DNA from: Candidatus Pacearchaeota archaeon
GTDB taxonomy: Archaea > Nanoarchaeota > Nanoarchaeia > Pacearchaeales > GW2011-AR1
Direction of reading: 5' to 3'
DNA: 6,747 nucleotides
Assembly (NCBI GenBank): GCA_002690445.1
Contig: NZER01000132.1
Span: 1-6,747 of the forward strand
Below the pieces are notes generated by a model. It was not told where the DNA came from. It did no database searches and saw nothing but the letters and a program-made list of their open reading frames with translations. A program made the translations under genes and the position numbers. How positions within the stretch are numbered: the first letter of the stretch is position 1; each line of letters opens with the position of its first letter. This document shows positions 1-4,967 of this stretch, in pieces.

Positions 1-40
1 ACCACCCCACCACCCCCACCCCATCTCAAACAACCCCCCC
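1..40 (-). other. G-run tract at and after the AlkD stop codon, potential G-quadruplex
   Basis: Read on the minus strand, the last AlkD codons and the following 25 bases contain G-runs of seven, four, five and four bases, separated by an 11-nt spacer, a single T and TGGT. Four runs of at least four G meet the usual sequence criterion for a G-quadruplex in DNA or the 3' end of the transcript. The tract is cut by the window edge. G-runs are common in minus-strand genes here, so composition alone may explain it. Confidence 0.35.
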
Positions 41-745
41 CAAATACCCCTTCCTTTTCCCCTCCTCAAACCTCTCAATAGCATACCGCAGCATTGTCCT
101 CGGCATTTTTTTATATCTCTCACTTTCTTGCAAAAACCTTTCTTCAACCTCTTGCTCCCTCTTTCCAATTTCCCTCAGCATCCACCCCACCGCCTTGTGA
201 ATCAAGTCATGTTTGTCATCCAGCAAAATTTCTGAAATTTTTAAAGCATCTTTAAAATCTTGTTTCCGAATAAAAGCAAAACACGCAATAATCGCAATCC
301 GCTTTTCCCACAAATTCTCACCTCGCGCCAAATCATATAAAACTTTCCTATCTTCTTTATCAGCTAAAAAATCTCCAACAATATTTGGAGCAGACAAATC
401 AACTAAATCCCAATTATTAATCCTTCCATTCCCTGCCGCATTGAGATAAAAATCAAAAATCTTTTTCTTCTCAGCGTCATCAGCAATTTTATATTTTTCA
501 ATCAAAATCAAAATCCCAATCAATCTTTCCTCATGAATTTCTGAATTTAACAATTCCTGAATATCTTCTAAAGAAACAGCTTTCCAAAACTGCTTAGCAA
601 TTTTCCTCTGCATAGGCACAACAATACCAAGAAAAACATCACCCTCCCCATACTGCCCTACCCCAGTTTTAAAAAACCCCTGCAAAATCTCTGCCTTTTC
701 CGAATTTGCATTTTTTTGCATTTCCTTTCTAAGTTTTTCTAACAT
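26..745 (-). CDS. DNA alkylation repair protein, AlkD family (HEAT-like DNA glycosylase)
   Basis: Predicted 239-residue AlkD-family DNA glycosylase, a cytosolic enzyme that in characterised members excises positively charged alkylated purines such as N7-methylguanine and N3-methyladenine. The family N-terminal signature (KAEILQGFFKTG, then GEGDVFLGI) is clear. The catalytic-groove residues known from Bacillus cereus AlkD (Trp109, Asp113, Arg148, Trp187) have good counterparts: the Trp and Asp of NNWDLVD (about residues 112 and 116), the Arg of WEKRIAII (149) and the Trp of KAVGWMLREIG (188). A C-terminal MPRTMLRYAIERF block is also typical. Length is normal for the family. I chose the ATG at 745; an in-frame TTG three codons upstream is less likely. 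A TATA-like box is centred about 26 nt upstream, so the mRNA is probably leaderless and independent of the hydrolase gene 30 nt upstream. The C-terminus ends in a Gly-rich G-run stretch. Family assignment is confident; substrate is inferred. Confidence 0.93.
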   Translation of the reverse strand: MLEKLRKEMQKNANSEKAEILQGFFKTGVGQYGEGDVFLGIVVPMQRKIAKQFWKAVSLEDIQELLNSEIHEERLIGILILIEKYKIADDAEKKKIFDFYLNAAGNGRINNWDLVDLSAPNIVGDFLADKEDRKVLYDLARGENLWEKRIAIIACFAFIRKQDFKDALKISEILLDDKHDLIHKAVGWMLREIGKREQEVEERFLQESERYKKMPRTMLRYAIERFEEGKRKGYLGGVV

Positions 746-767
746 AACACTCAAACCAAAAATAACA

Positions 768-775
768 TTATAAAT
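768..775 (-). promoter_or_regulatory. TATA box of the AlkD gene
   Basis: The minus strand reads TTTATAAT, centred about 26 nt before the ATG at 745, which places transcription start at or next to the start codon. It lies immediately downstream of the hydrolase stop codon. No Shine-Dalgarno sequence of note precedes the ATG, in keeping with a leaderless transcript. Confidence 0.5.
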
Positions 776-1384
776 TTATTGCCTAATCCTTGTCCTAATT
801 AAATGCGCAGAATTTAATGGCAAACCTAAATGACTTCCTCTAACACCAACGTTTTCTAAGAGAGTATAAGAAGAGTCTTCTAAATATTCACGCCCAAGTA
901 TCCTCACACCTCCCACAAAATCATCAGCATCACTTCTAATATTGGCAACATACCTAACTCTCGGAATTTTAATTTTAAATCTCGCAGTAACAGTCGGATC
1001 TAGCAAATACAACCCATCAATTTCTATTCCCTCTTTTATACACTGCTCTGCAAGCAGAACAGCCTCATAAGCTCCAGAACTATGCCCAGAAATATGTTTT
1101 TCCTGCCCATTAGCATCAGCTCGTCTTATTAAGTCAAGATGCGCCCCCCAATTCCCAGAAGTAGCAACACCAGCAATATCACCGCCTGCAGTAACAATTT
1201 TAACCAAGTCGCCTATCTCATGCCGAATTCCCAGCCCCTCAATTGCCACAAACAAAGGTTTTTTCTTAACTTCCTCTCGTAAAAAAATAGCTGTCCTTTC
1301 CGGAATATAAGCAGGAGTACAACCCCCATCCCCCAGCACCGCCCCTGCAATCAACCCACCAATTAAAATATTCCTCAACCCCAT
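776..1384 (-). CDS. Membrane-anchored or secreted alpha/beta-hydrolase-like protein
   Basis: A 202-residue protein with an N-terminal hydrophobic segment (about residues 5-18, rich in Ile, Leu, Gly and Ala) that should act as a signal sequence or anchor, placing the rest outside the membrane. The body shows an alpha/beta-hydrolase pattern: a strand FVAIEGLG (45-52), the nucleophile elbow GHSSG (100-104, predicted Ser102), the strand LYLLDPT (125-131), an Asp-rich loop SDADD (151-155) that could supply the acid, and GSHLGLP (183-189) with predicted catalytic His185. The order Ser-Asp-His is right for a lipase/esterase-type triad, but the protein is small and has little room for a lid. Cys22 follows the hydrophobic stretch, but Asp-Gly-Gly before it is not a canonical lipobox. 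Substrate is unknown. The start ATG is favoured by a TATA box about 25 nt upstream and the absence of coding upstream. Confidence 0.72.
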   Translation of the reverse strand: MGLRNILIGGLIAGAVLGDGGCTPAYIPERTAIFLREEVKKKPLFVAIEGLGIRHEIGDLVKIVTAGGDIAGVATSGNWGAHLDLIRRADANGQEKHISGHSSGAYEAVLLAEQCIKEGIEIDGLYLLDPTVTARFKIKIPRVRYVANIRSDADDFVGGVRILGREYLEDSSYTLLENVGVRGSHLGLPLNSAHLIRTRIRQ

Positions 1385-1404
1385 AAAATTACATAAAAAT
1401 TTCC

Positions 1405-1412
1405 TTTATATT
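1405..1412 (-). promoter_or_regulatory. TATA box of the hydrolase-like gene
   Basis: The minus strand reads AATATAAA, centred about 25 nt before the ATG at 1384. A second TATA-like stretch (TATAAATT) lies just upstream. The promoter sits in a 113-bp divergent intergenic region shared with the gene starting at 1498; apart from the two promoters I see nothing else in it. Confidence 0.45.
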
Positions 1413-1468
1413 AATTTATATTCTGGGATATATATGATGCTATGTGAAATTAAAAGTTCTTGACAAAA

Positions 1469-1477
1469 TTTATATAG
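1469..1477 (+). promoter_or_regulatory. TATA box of the deoxyribosyltransferase-like gene
   Basis: TTTATATAG is centred 25-26 nt before the ATG at 1498, a near-ideal archaeal TATA box with leaderless spacing. There is no Shine-Dalgarno sequence between it and the ATG, which supports that ATG as the start of both transcript and protein. Confidence 0.6.
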
Positions 1478-1497
1478 TACCTCATTATTTTTAGTCT

Positions 1498-1938
1498 ATG
1501 AAATGGTATTTCGCATCAAGAATGCGACATAAGGAATCTATTGAGAAGATAATAAATTTTCTTAAATCACAAGATCAACAGGTAGTTTATGAATGGTCAA
1601 AATTAGGTTCATTAAAACCATACAACGAAAATTCAAACAAGTCTTCTTTAGTCGCAAAAGAAATTGGTGATGCACTGAAAAATGTCGATATTTTTATTTT
1701 AGTTGCTGATGAGGCAGGTACTGATATGTTCATTGAATTAGGAATTGTAATTGGAAGATGGTTAGACAATAATAAGACAAAAATATATGCTGTTGGAAAA
1801 TTCAATGACCGCTCTTTGATGCACTTTCATCCCGCAATTAAACAAGTAGATAAATTAAGTGATGTTTTTTCTATAGAATGTCCAGAACTTCTAACTCAAG
1901 AGGGTGCTGCGCTTCTCACTTCGTTTGACCCAATGTAA
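1498..1938 (+). CDS. Nucleoside 2-deoxyribosyltransferase-like protein
   Basis: A 146-residue cytosolic protein with the fold signature of the nucleoside 2-deoxyribosyltransferase-like superfamily. It starts with the strand KWYFASRMRHKE (2-13), has a central VDIFILVADEAGTD strand-loop (63-76), and then MFIELGIVIGRW (77-88), where Glu80 is at the position of the catalytic nucleophile (ELG motif). Classical members exchange bases between deoxynucleosides; many archaeal relatives are uncharacterised nucleotide-binding or nucleotide-hydrolysing proteins, so activity is inferred. Length is normal. The last 15 or so residues (from about LLTQEG) run into sequence of a different, more GC-rich character that continues past the stop codon, so the native C-terminus may have been replaced. 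Glycine codons here are GGT/GGA rather than the GGG common in minus-strand neighbours, which hints at a different history. Confidence 0.8.
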   Translation: MKWYFASRMRHKESIEKIINFLKSQDQQVVYEWSKLGSLKPYNENSNKSSLVAKEIGDALKNVDIFILVADEAGTDMFIELGIVIGRWLDNNKTKIYAVGKFNDRSLMHFHPAIKQVDKLSDVFSIECPELLTQEGAALLTSFDPM

Positions 1939-1978
1939 CAGCAGTCTAAGGGTCCCACAAAATCCGCTCCTTCTTCCC

Positions 1979-2026
1979 ACAATTCACTCTCTCATTCGTG
2001 GAGGAACGTAATCGAGAGCAAATTGT
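1979..2026 (-). ncRNA. Long hairpin with G-U pairs on the minus-strand transcript, possible RNA element
   Basis: The arms 1979-1991 and 2014-2026 are complementary at 11 of 13 positions as DNA. In a minus-strand transcript the two mismatches become U-G and G-U pairs, giving a continuous 13-bp stem; in the plus-strand transcript they stay mismatched (C-A and A-C). Inside is a second stem (1994-1999 with 2006-2012, one bulged base) capped by a six-base loop that reads UCCUCC in the minus transcript. This suggests selection as RNA on the minus strand, downstream of the gene ending at 2262. It could be a terminator-like or processing structure, or part of a small RNA. No known RNA family is recognised. 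Confidence 0.4.
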
Positions 2027-2159
2027 TCGCGCCCCCCCATTTTACCCCCTTAGAATTTATAATCAGTTACAATTTCCAATATCTTATTCAGCATTTTATC
2101 TCTTTTTGGTTTAGTATTTTACGATGTGAGAAAGGGGATTAGACATTCACAAAAAGTTC

Positions 2160-2197
2160 AGCAAAAACCGGGAGCCGACAAGGCGGAGGTTTTTGCT
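2160..2197 (-). terminator. Strong hairpin downstream of the membrane protein gene, possible terminator
   Basis: AGCAAAAACC at 2160-2169 and GGTTTTTGCT at 2188-2197 form a perfect 10-bp inverted repeat. Inside, GCC and GGC pair around a GACAA pentaloop. On the minus strand the hairpin lies about 65 nt after the stop codon at 2262 and is followed within five bases by a run of five T. This fits a transcription-termination or 3'-processing site for the methyltransferase/membrane-protein unit, although archaeal termination usually needs only the T-run. The same bases also resemble part of an AlkD-coding sequence, so this role is tentative. Confidence 0.4.
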
Positions 2198-2245
2198 CTT
2201 GTCTTATTTAATATCTTACAAAGCCGACAAGGCAGAGATTTTGCA
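2173..2245 (+). repeat. Two direct repeats resembling the 5' coding end of AlkD (possible gene remnants)
   Basis: AGCCGACAAGGC occurs at 2173-2184 and 2222-2233, and similarity continues to 2196 and 2244 with few changes. Translated locally, the copies read ADKAEVF and ADKAEIL; the base differences are synonymous or conservative, as expected of formerly coding DNA. The second copy shares 17 identical bases (2229-2245) with the minus-strand AlkD gene (681-697), where they encode the KAEILQ signature. The copies are in different reading frames and no downstream AlkD motifs follow, so any gene is reduced to fragments. Coincidence or a functional repeat cannot be ruled out. Confidence 0.4.
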
Positions 2246-2261
2246 AGGGACTCTGTGCATC

Positions 2262-2999
2262 CTAGTCCTCCACACCATAATCCTCAACAAGACCAGCCCT
2301 GTAAAAATTCTTAGTCACCTTTTCACCATGTCTTAATGTCCCCTCTGCAAAAAACCCCAAAACACCAATTCTTGATTCAGAAAAAGCTTTCCAAATCTGC
2401 CCAATCTTTTGATCCTGAGTTTTAAGCAATTTATCAAATTCTTCTTTTGAAAAAGTTTGCCTAAGTAGACCACCATAACTACCCCCCTCCACCCCCATCA
2501 TCTTCTGATACATTTCTGAATTAAACTGAATCCAATCTTCATAAGCACTCACCACATTTTCTTTTTTATAATCAACAGCAACTTTTACAGAATACCGGGC
2601 CATATTTTCTGTGAATTTCACAGCCCGCGTCCTATACTCATCCTCACTCTCTTCTGCACTGCTGCCTCGAACCCTTTTTTCAGCGCAATCAAGCGCCACC
2701 AAAGTCAAATCAAAAAAAACATTATGCATTTTTTCATAACCATGTTTTTGTATTGATTCTTCTAAACCACAGCCCGTTTTTCTAAATTCAGTAAAATAAT
2801 AATATATAAATTCCCTCTCACGTTTCCTTATTAAAAAATAATTTTTAGAATGCTTAATAGAATCATGTGGCTGACTAGAAACAACAGAATCTAATCTTCT
2901 TAAATGCACTTCCCCTGTTTCATTGCACCTGCTAACCAACCCCCCCACCAAAACCGCCCCAACCAAAACCCGCAATGCTACCTCTTTTTTTCTACTCAT
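2262..2999 (-). CDS. Membrane-anchored protein of unknown function
   Basis: A 245-residue protein I do not recognise. It starts with positively charged MSRKKE, then one hydrophobic segment (about residues 8-22), which predicts a single N-terminal membrane anchor with the rest outside the cell. Cys25 follows the segment but the preceding residues (Leu-Val-Ser-Arg) are not a lipobox. The remainder is soluble, highly charged and looks mostly helical, with aromatic clusters (FIYYYF around 64-69) and a glycine-rich patch GVEGGSYGG (about 168-176). No catalytic motif or metal site is evident. The ATG overlaps the stop codon of the methyltransferase-like gene as ATGA, so the two are co-transcribed and probably translationally coupled. 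The C-terminus is followed by the hairpin at 2160-2197. Confidence 0.75.
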   Translation of the reverse strand: MSRKKEVALRVLVGAVLVGGLVSRCNETGEVHLRRLDSVVSSQPHDSIKHSKNYFLIRKREREFIYYYFTEFRKTGCGLEESIQKHGYEKMHNVFFDLTLVALDCAEKRVRGSSAEESEDEYRTRAVKFTENMARYSVKVAVDYKKENVVSAYEDWIQFNSEMYQKMMGVEGGSYGGLLRQTFSKEEFDKLLKTQDQKIGQIWKAFSESRIGVLGFFAEGTLRHGEKVTKNFYRAGLVEDYGVED

Positions 3000-3742
3000 G
3001 CTGCTCTCGCAATAACAAAAAATAATTTAGACATTTTTTCTGACCATTCTAATTCCCCTCTTCTAAATCCAATTCCCTTTGGTTGTGATTCTTCATAAAC
3101 TATTTCATATCCCAACCCTTCTAAATCATCAATACACCTTGCTTTAGAATATCCTGTATGAGCACCATACCAGTCTTTTTCAAAAGACCCAGAACCCGGC
3201 GTAACAATCCCTATTTCATTCTTAGCATTAAAAACCGCTCTAACAATTTTTTCTGAAGCTCCTTCTAAATCATAATCAACAATATAAATATTTCTTCCAG
3301 GCCTCAATAATTTTTTTACTTCTTTTAGTGTCTCTCTCGGCCCTTCATCATCCTCTTTTCTTAAAAACTCATGAAGTGTAAAAATATAAAAAACACCATC
3401 AAAAAACGGCCGCGGTTTAGAAAACTTAGAAACTGATAAATTTTCAGGAAGGTATACTCTTTTTCTTCTTTGTCCTCTTTGCCAGAGACTAAATGCTTTT
3501 GTTGTCCACTTACGACTATCATAATTCATCACACTAGCATCAGACAATTCCCGAGCAAGCCCCACAGGAAACTCAAATCTCTTGCCATGCCCTACATCAA
3601 GATACCTTTTTCCCATAGCAGGTAGATATTCCTTAGCTTTTTGTATAAATTCTCTTAATGCATTTATATTAAAAAACGGGTCAAGACTAGTTTTCAGTTC
3701 TTCAATTCCTACTTCCCAAGGAGCCATTATCGCGCTTCCCAT
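2996..3742 (-). CDS. Class I SAM-dependent methyltransferase-like protein
   Basis: A 248-residue cytosolic protein with a Rossmann-type methyltransferase layout: motif I YLDVGHGKR (47-55) for SAM binding, an acidic end of strand 2 in MNYDSR (72-77), the motif IV strand DGVFYIFTLHEFL (115-127), and motif VI LLRPGRNIYIVDYDL (145-159) with the usual Lxxx-LRPG lead-in. The glycine loop is a variant (GHGKRFEFP rather than GxGxG), so cofactor binding is likely but not certain. The C-terminal third (about 160-248), with DWYGAHTGYS, may form the substrate site. Substrate is unknown. The first ATG is used because AGGATG lies just upstream and a TATA-like box is about 28 nt away; a second ATG at codon 6 is possible. 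It overlaps the next gene by 4 nt. Confidence 0.75.
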   Translation of the reverse strand: MGSAIMAPWEVGIEELKTSLDPFFNINALREFIQKAKEYLPAMGKRYLDVGHGKRFEFPVGLARELSDASVMNYDSRKWTTKAFSLWQRGQRRKRVYLPENLSVSKFSKPRPFFDGVFYIFTLHEFLRKEDDEGPRETLKEVKKLLRPGRNIYIVDYDLEGASEKIVRAVFNAKNEIGIVTPGSGSFEKDWYGAHTGYSKARCIDDLEGLGYEIVYEESQPKGIGFRRGELEWSEKMSKLFFVIARAA

Positions 3743-3765
3743 TTCATCCTAAGTCTAATAAGGCA

Positions 3766-3773
3766 TTAAAAAA
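3766..3773 (-). promoter_or_regulatory. Weak TATA-like box of the methyltransferase-like gene
   Basis: TTTTTAAT on the minus strand is centred about 28 nt before the ATG at 3742. It is A/T-rich but not an ideal TATA box. AGGATG between box and ATG could act as a weak ribosome binding site. Confidence 0.3.
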
Positions 3774-3802
3774 TGTTTGCATTGTCATGTATTTGTGTAA
3801 GA

Positions 3803-3820
3803 CCATGATATATGTCATGG
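3803..3820. promoter_or_regulatory. Perfect inverted repeat CCATGA/TCATGG
   Basis: CCATGA (3803-3808) and TCATGG (3815-3820) are exact reverse complements around the six bases TATATG. The right arm contains the recurrent TGTCAT motif. The repeat lies about 60 nt upstream of the methyltransferase-like ATG, where a dimeric regulator could bind, or it may fold as a hairpin in RNA. Confidence 0.35.
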
Positions 3821-3898
3821 GCTAAAACCTAAAATTATCTTGGACTTAGTAAAATAATTTTATCCTCGGTGTTAGATTAATTAATTTGATTTTAGTAT

Positions 3899-3942
3899 AA
3901 ATTAGTGCCAAAGGCACCTATATGTCACTTCGTGACTAATTT
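3899..3942. repeat. Twin mini-hairpin element, copy 1 (three-way-junction-like dyad)
   Basis: Every base from 3899 to 3942 fits one nested design: outer arms AAATTA (3899-3904) and TAATTT (3937-3942), hairpin GTGCC-AAA-GGCAC (3905-3917), the six-base spacer CTATAT, and hairpin GTCAC-TTC-GTGAC (3924-3936). All 16 pairs are Watson-Crick. It could fold as a three-way junction in RNA of either strand, or extrude as DNA. Similar architecture is found in the eS19 leader. Function is unknown. Confidence 0.55.
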
Positions 3943-4008
3943 TATCATTTTTAATTTGTGAATGTGTCATCGTCGGTATTGCAGTCTTCCATAAGAACCT
4001 AAGGTAGT

Positions 4009-4018
4009 GACATATGTC
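4009..4018. promoter_or_regulatory. Perfect 10-bp palindrome GACATATGTC
   Basis: A fully symmetric 10-mer about 71 nt upstream of the ATG at 4089. It embeds the TATGTC core that recurs elsewhere in the interval, so it may be a protein-binding site. No regulator is identified in the window. Confidence 0.3.
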
Positions 4019-4042
4019 TTGAACCTATACAGATTGTCATGT

Positions 4043-4071
4043 ATTAAAATACAAAAGAATTAAAATACAAA
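4043..4071 (+). promoter_or_regulatory. Duplicated TATA-like 13-mer upstream of the small Cys-containing ORF
   Basis: ATTAAAATACAAA occurs twice, at 4043-4055 and 4059-4071, with a 16-nt period. The second TTAAAATA is centred about 26 nt before the ATG at 4089 and fits a TATA box for a leaderless mRNA; the first would start transcription about 16 nt earlier. Confidence 0.4.
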
Positions 4072-4088
4072 TAACTAACAAATATAAA

Positions 4089-4283
4089 ATGACATATTGC
4101 AGATATTACAAAGGAAAGCATGAAGAACTTTGCAGAGACAAAAAACCAAACCACCCAGAGTGCACAAAAACAGGTGGTTTTTATGACGGAAGAGAACTTG
4201 TAGGATGTTATAAAAAAGCTGCAGCACTAGAAAAACTTGCAAAAAGGCATAAAAACTTATTAGCTGTTCTTTTTCCTAAATAA
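4089..4283 (+). CDS. Small four-cysteine protein of unknown function
   Basis: A 64-residue basic protein I do not recognise. It has four cysteines at residues 4, 15, 25 and 40, with several histidines and aromatic residues among them (CRYYKGKHEELC, HPECTKTGGFY, ELVGCYKKAA). This arrangement could bind one zinc ion or form disulfides, but spacing does not match a zinc ribbon with CxxC pairs. The C-terminal third (about 44-64) is a likely amphipathic helix ending in LLAVLFPK. Support for a real gene: a TATA-like box at leaderless distance, an ATG at the start, and balanced composition. It converges on eL31 with only 2 nt between stop codons, so the two transcripts overlap. In related archaea aIF6 usually follows eL31; this gene is unrelated to aIF6. 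Confidence 0.6.
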   Translation: MTYCRYYKGKHEELCRDKKPNHPECTKTGGFYDGRELVGCYKKAAALEKLAKRHKNLLAVLFPK

Positions 4284-4285
4284 AA

Positions 4286-4966
4286 CTACTTCTTCAAAGC
4301 CTTCCTAACTGGCGCAGTTGTTTTCCCGTGCACACCTTTTGCAGTGTGCTTTGCCTCTTTTGCCTGCTCTTTCTGAGCTTTCAAACCCGCCTCCACCACT
4401 GCCTTCTCCTTTTCTTTTTCTTCTTCCCCCTCTTTCTCCTCTCCCTTACTTTCAGGTTTTTCTTCTTTTCCCTTTTTCTTAGTTGGCTTAACTTTCTCAG
4501 CTCTTTTCTTTTCTCTTTCCATATCAAACTTAACTTTCTCCGGAATTTCAGCCAGCTCTACTCTCACAATTCCCTCCCCATCCTTAATAGCCTTAACCTT
4601 AATCTTAGCTGGAGGTTTTTTAATTCCCCGAAACCAAATTTCATTATTCAAAAATCTATCAACCTTTACTTTATTCAAATCCCTGCCCTCAACTTTCATA
4701 TGCTTAGCAATAAATTCTTTCAAAACCTTAATCGCTTTTTTCGCTCGTTTATACTGTGGAACATTATGAACTTTCCTTCGCAGTGGCACAATATATTCCC
4801 GCTCCAACTCAACCCCCACCCCCCCACCCTTAACATCCCCTTCTTTAGCTTTTTCAACAGCTGACTTACTCCCCTTTTTTTCTTCTTTCACTTCTACTTT
4901 TTCTTCACTCTTTTTTTCTTCAGTTTTAATTTCTTTCTCAACTTTATCTTTTTTCTCTTCTGCCAT
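4286..4966 (-). CDS. rpl31e: Large ribosomal subunit protein eL31 with long charged extensions
   Basis: The core (about residues 53-150) is eL31: REYIVPLRRKVHNVPQYKRA, then KAIKVLKEFIAKHMKVEGRD, VKVDRFLNNEIWFRGIKKPP and the strand RVELAE. eL31 binds 23S rRNA near the exit of the peptide tunnel, at the docking area for nascent-chain factors. Typical archaeal eL31 is about 80-95 residues; this is 226. The extra parts are an N-terminal Lys/Glu-rich segment (1-50) ending in a glycine patch and a C-terminal Lys/Glu/Ala-rich segment (about 150-226) with a basic end, both probably disordered or helical. The ATG lies 1 nt past the eL39 stop codon, and AGGT a few bases upstream could aid initiation. 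It is the last gene of the cluster on this strand in the window. Confidence 0.93.
   Translation of the reverse strand: MAEEKKDKVEKEIKTEEKKSEEKVEVKEEKKGSKSAVEKAKEGDVKGGGVGVELEREYIVPLRRKVHNVPQYKRAKKAIKVLKEFIAKHMKVEGRDLNKVKVDRFLNNEIWFRGIKKPPAKIKVKAIKDGEGIVRVELAEIPEKVKFDMEREKKRAEKVKPTKKKGKEEKPESKGEEKEGEEEKEKEKAVVEAGLKAQKEQAKEAKHTAKGVHGKTTAPVRKALKK
4813..4829 (-). other. G-run tract inside the eL31 gene at the extension/core boundary
   Basis: The minus strand (mRNA sense) reads G5, T, G7, T, G3 in reverse order, encoding the glycine patch GGGVG at residues 47-51. The seven-base run can supply two G-tracts, so a compact G-quadruplex is possible in mRNA. It sits exactly where the added N-terminal segment meets the conserved core. 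Slippage during replication or sequencing is also likely here. Confidence 0.3.
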
Positions 4967-4967
4967 C

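Larger units (their letters stand above)
1939..2261. other. Convergent intergenic region with structured and repeated DNA, no gene called
   Basis: This 323-bp gap separates the 3' ends of the deoxyribosyltransferase-like gene and of the membrane protein at 2262-2999. It contains a long imperfect hairpin (1979-2026), C-runs (2032-2038 and 2046-2050), an A/T-rich stretch (about 2051-2125), a 10-bp perfect inverted repeat (2160-2197), and a 24-nt direct repeat with a 49-nt period. The ORF starting at 2126 runs into the opposite gene, has no promoter-like sequence at the expected spacing and no recognisable domain, so I do not call it. Confidence 0.6.
3743..4088. other. Divergent A/T-rich intergenic region with hairpins and repeated motifs
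   Basis: This 346-bp interval lies between divergent genes and has no ORF of note. It contains a weak promoter on the left, an 18-bp hairpin (3803-3820), a twin-hairpin element (3899-3942), a perfect 10-bp palindrome GACATATGTC (4009-4018), a 13-nt direct repeat ATTGTCATGTATT (3781-3793 and 4033-4045), and a promoter with duplicated 13-mers on the right. The hexamer TGTCAT or its complement occurs five times between 3783 and 4094. It may hold an operator array, an unknown RNA gene, or both. Confidence 0.55.

Noticed and set aside
1318..1324. Lipoprotein signal before Cys22 of the hydrolase-like protein
   Set aside because: The residues before the cysteine are Leu-Gly-Asp-Gly-Gly, which do not fit a lipobox; a plain signal or anchor is more likely.
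1941..1980. Possible tRNA 3' fragment (GGTCCCACAAAATCC resembles a T-arm)
   Set aside because: No T-stem can form and no acceptor or anticodon arm is found on either strand, so there is no support for a tRNA or an attachment site.
2126..2314. 62-codon plus-strand ORF
   Set aside because: It runs into the 3' end of the opposite gene, has no recognisable domain, starts with no promoter at a usable distance, and its content is explained by the hairpin and repeats.
3743..4088. CRISPR array in the repeat-rich interval
   Set aside because: The repeats are short, unevenly spaced and in both orientations, with no regular repeat-spacer pattern and no cas genes.
4328..4864. 178-codon plus-strand ORF opposite eL31
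   Set aside because: Its product is Phe/Leu/Ser-rich low complexity, which is the antisense of the Lys/Glu-rich eL31; no independent support.
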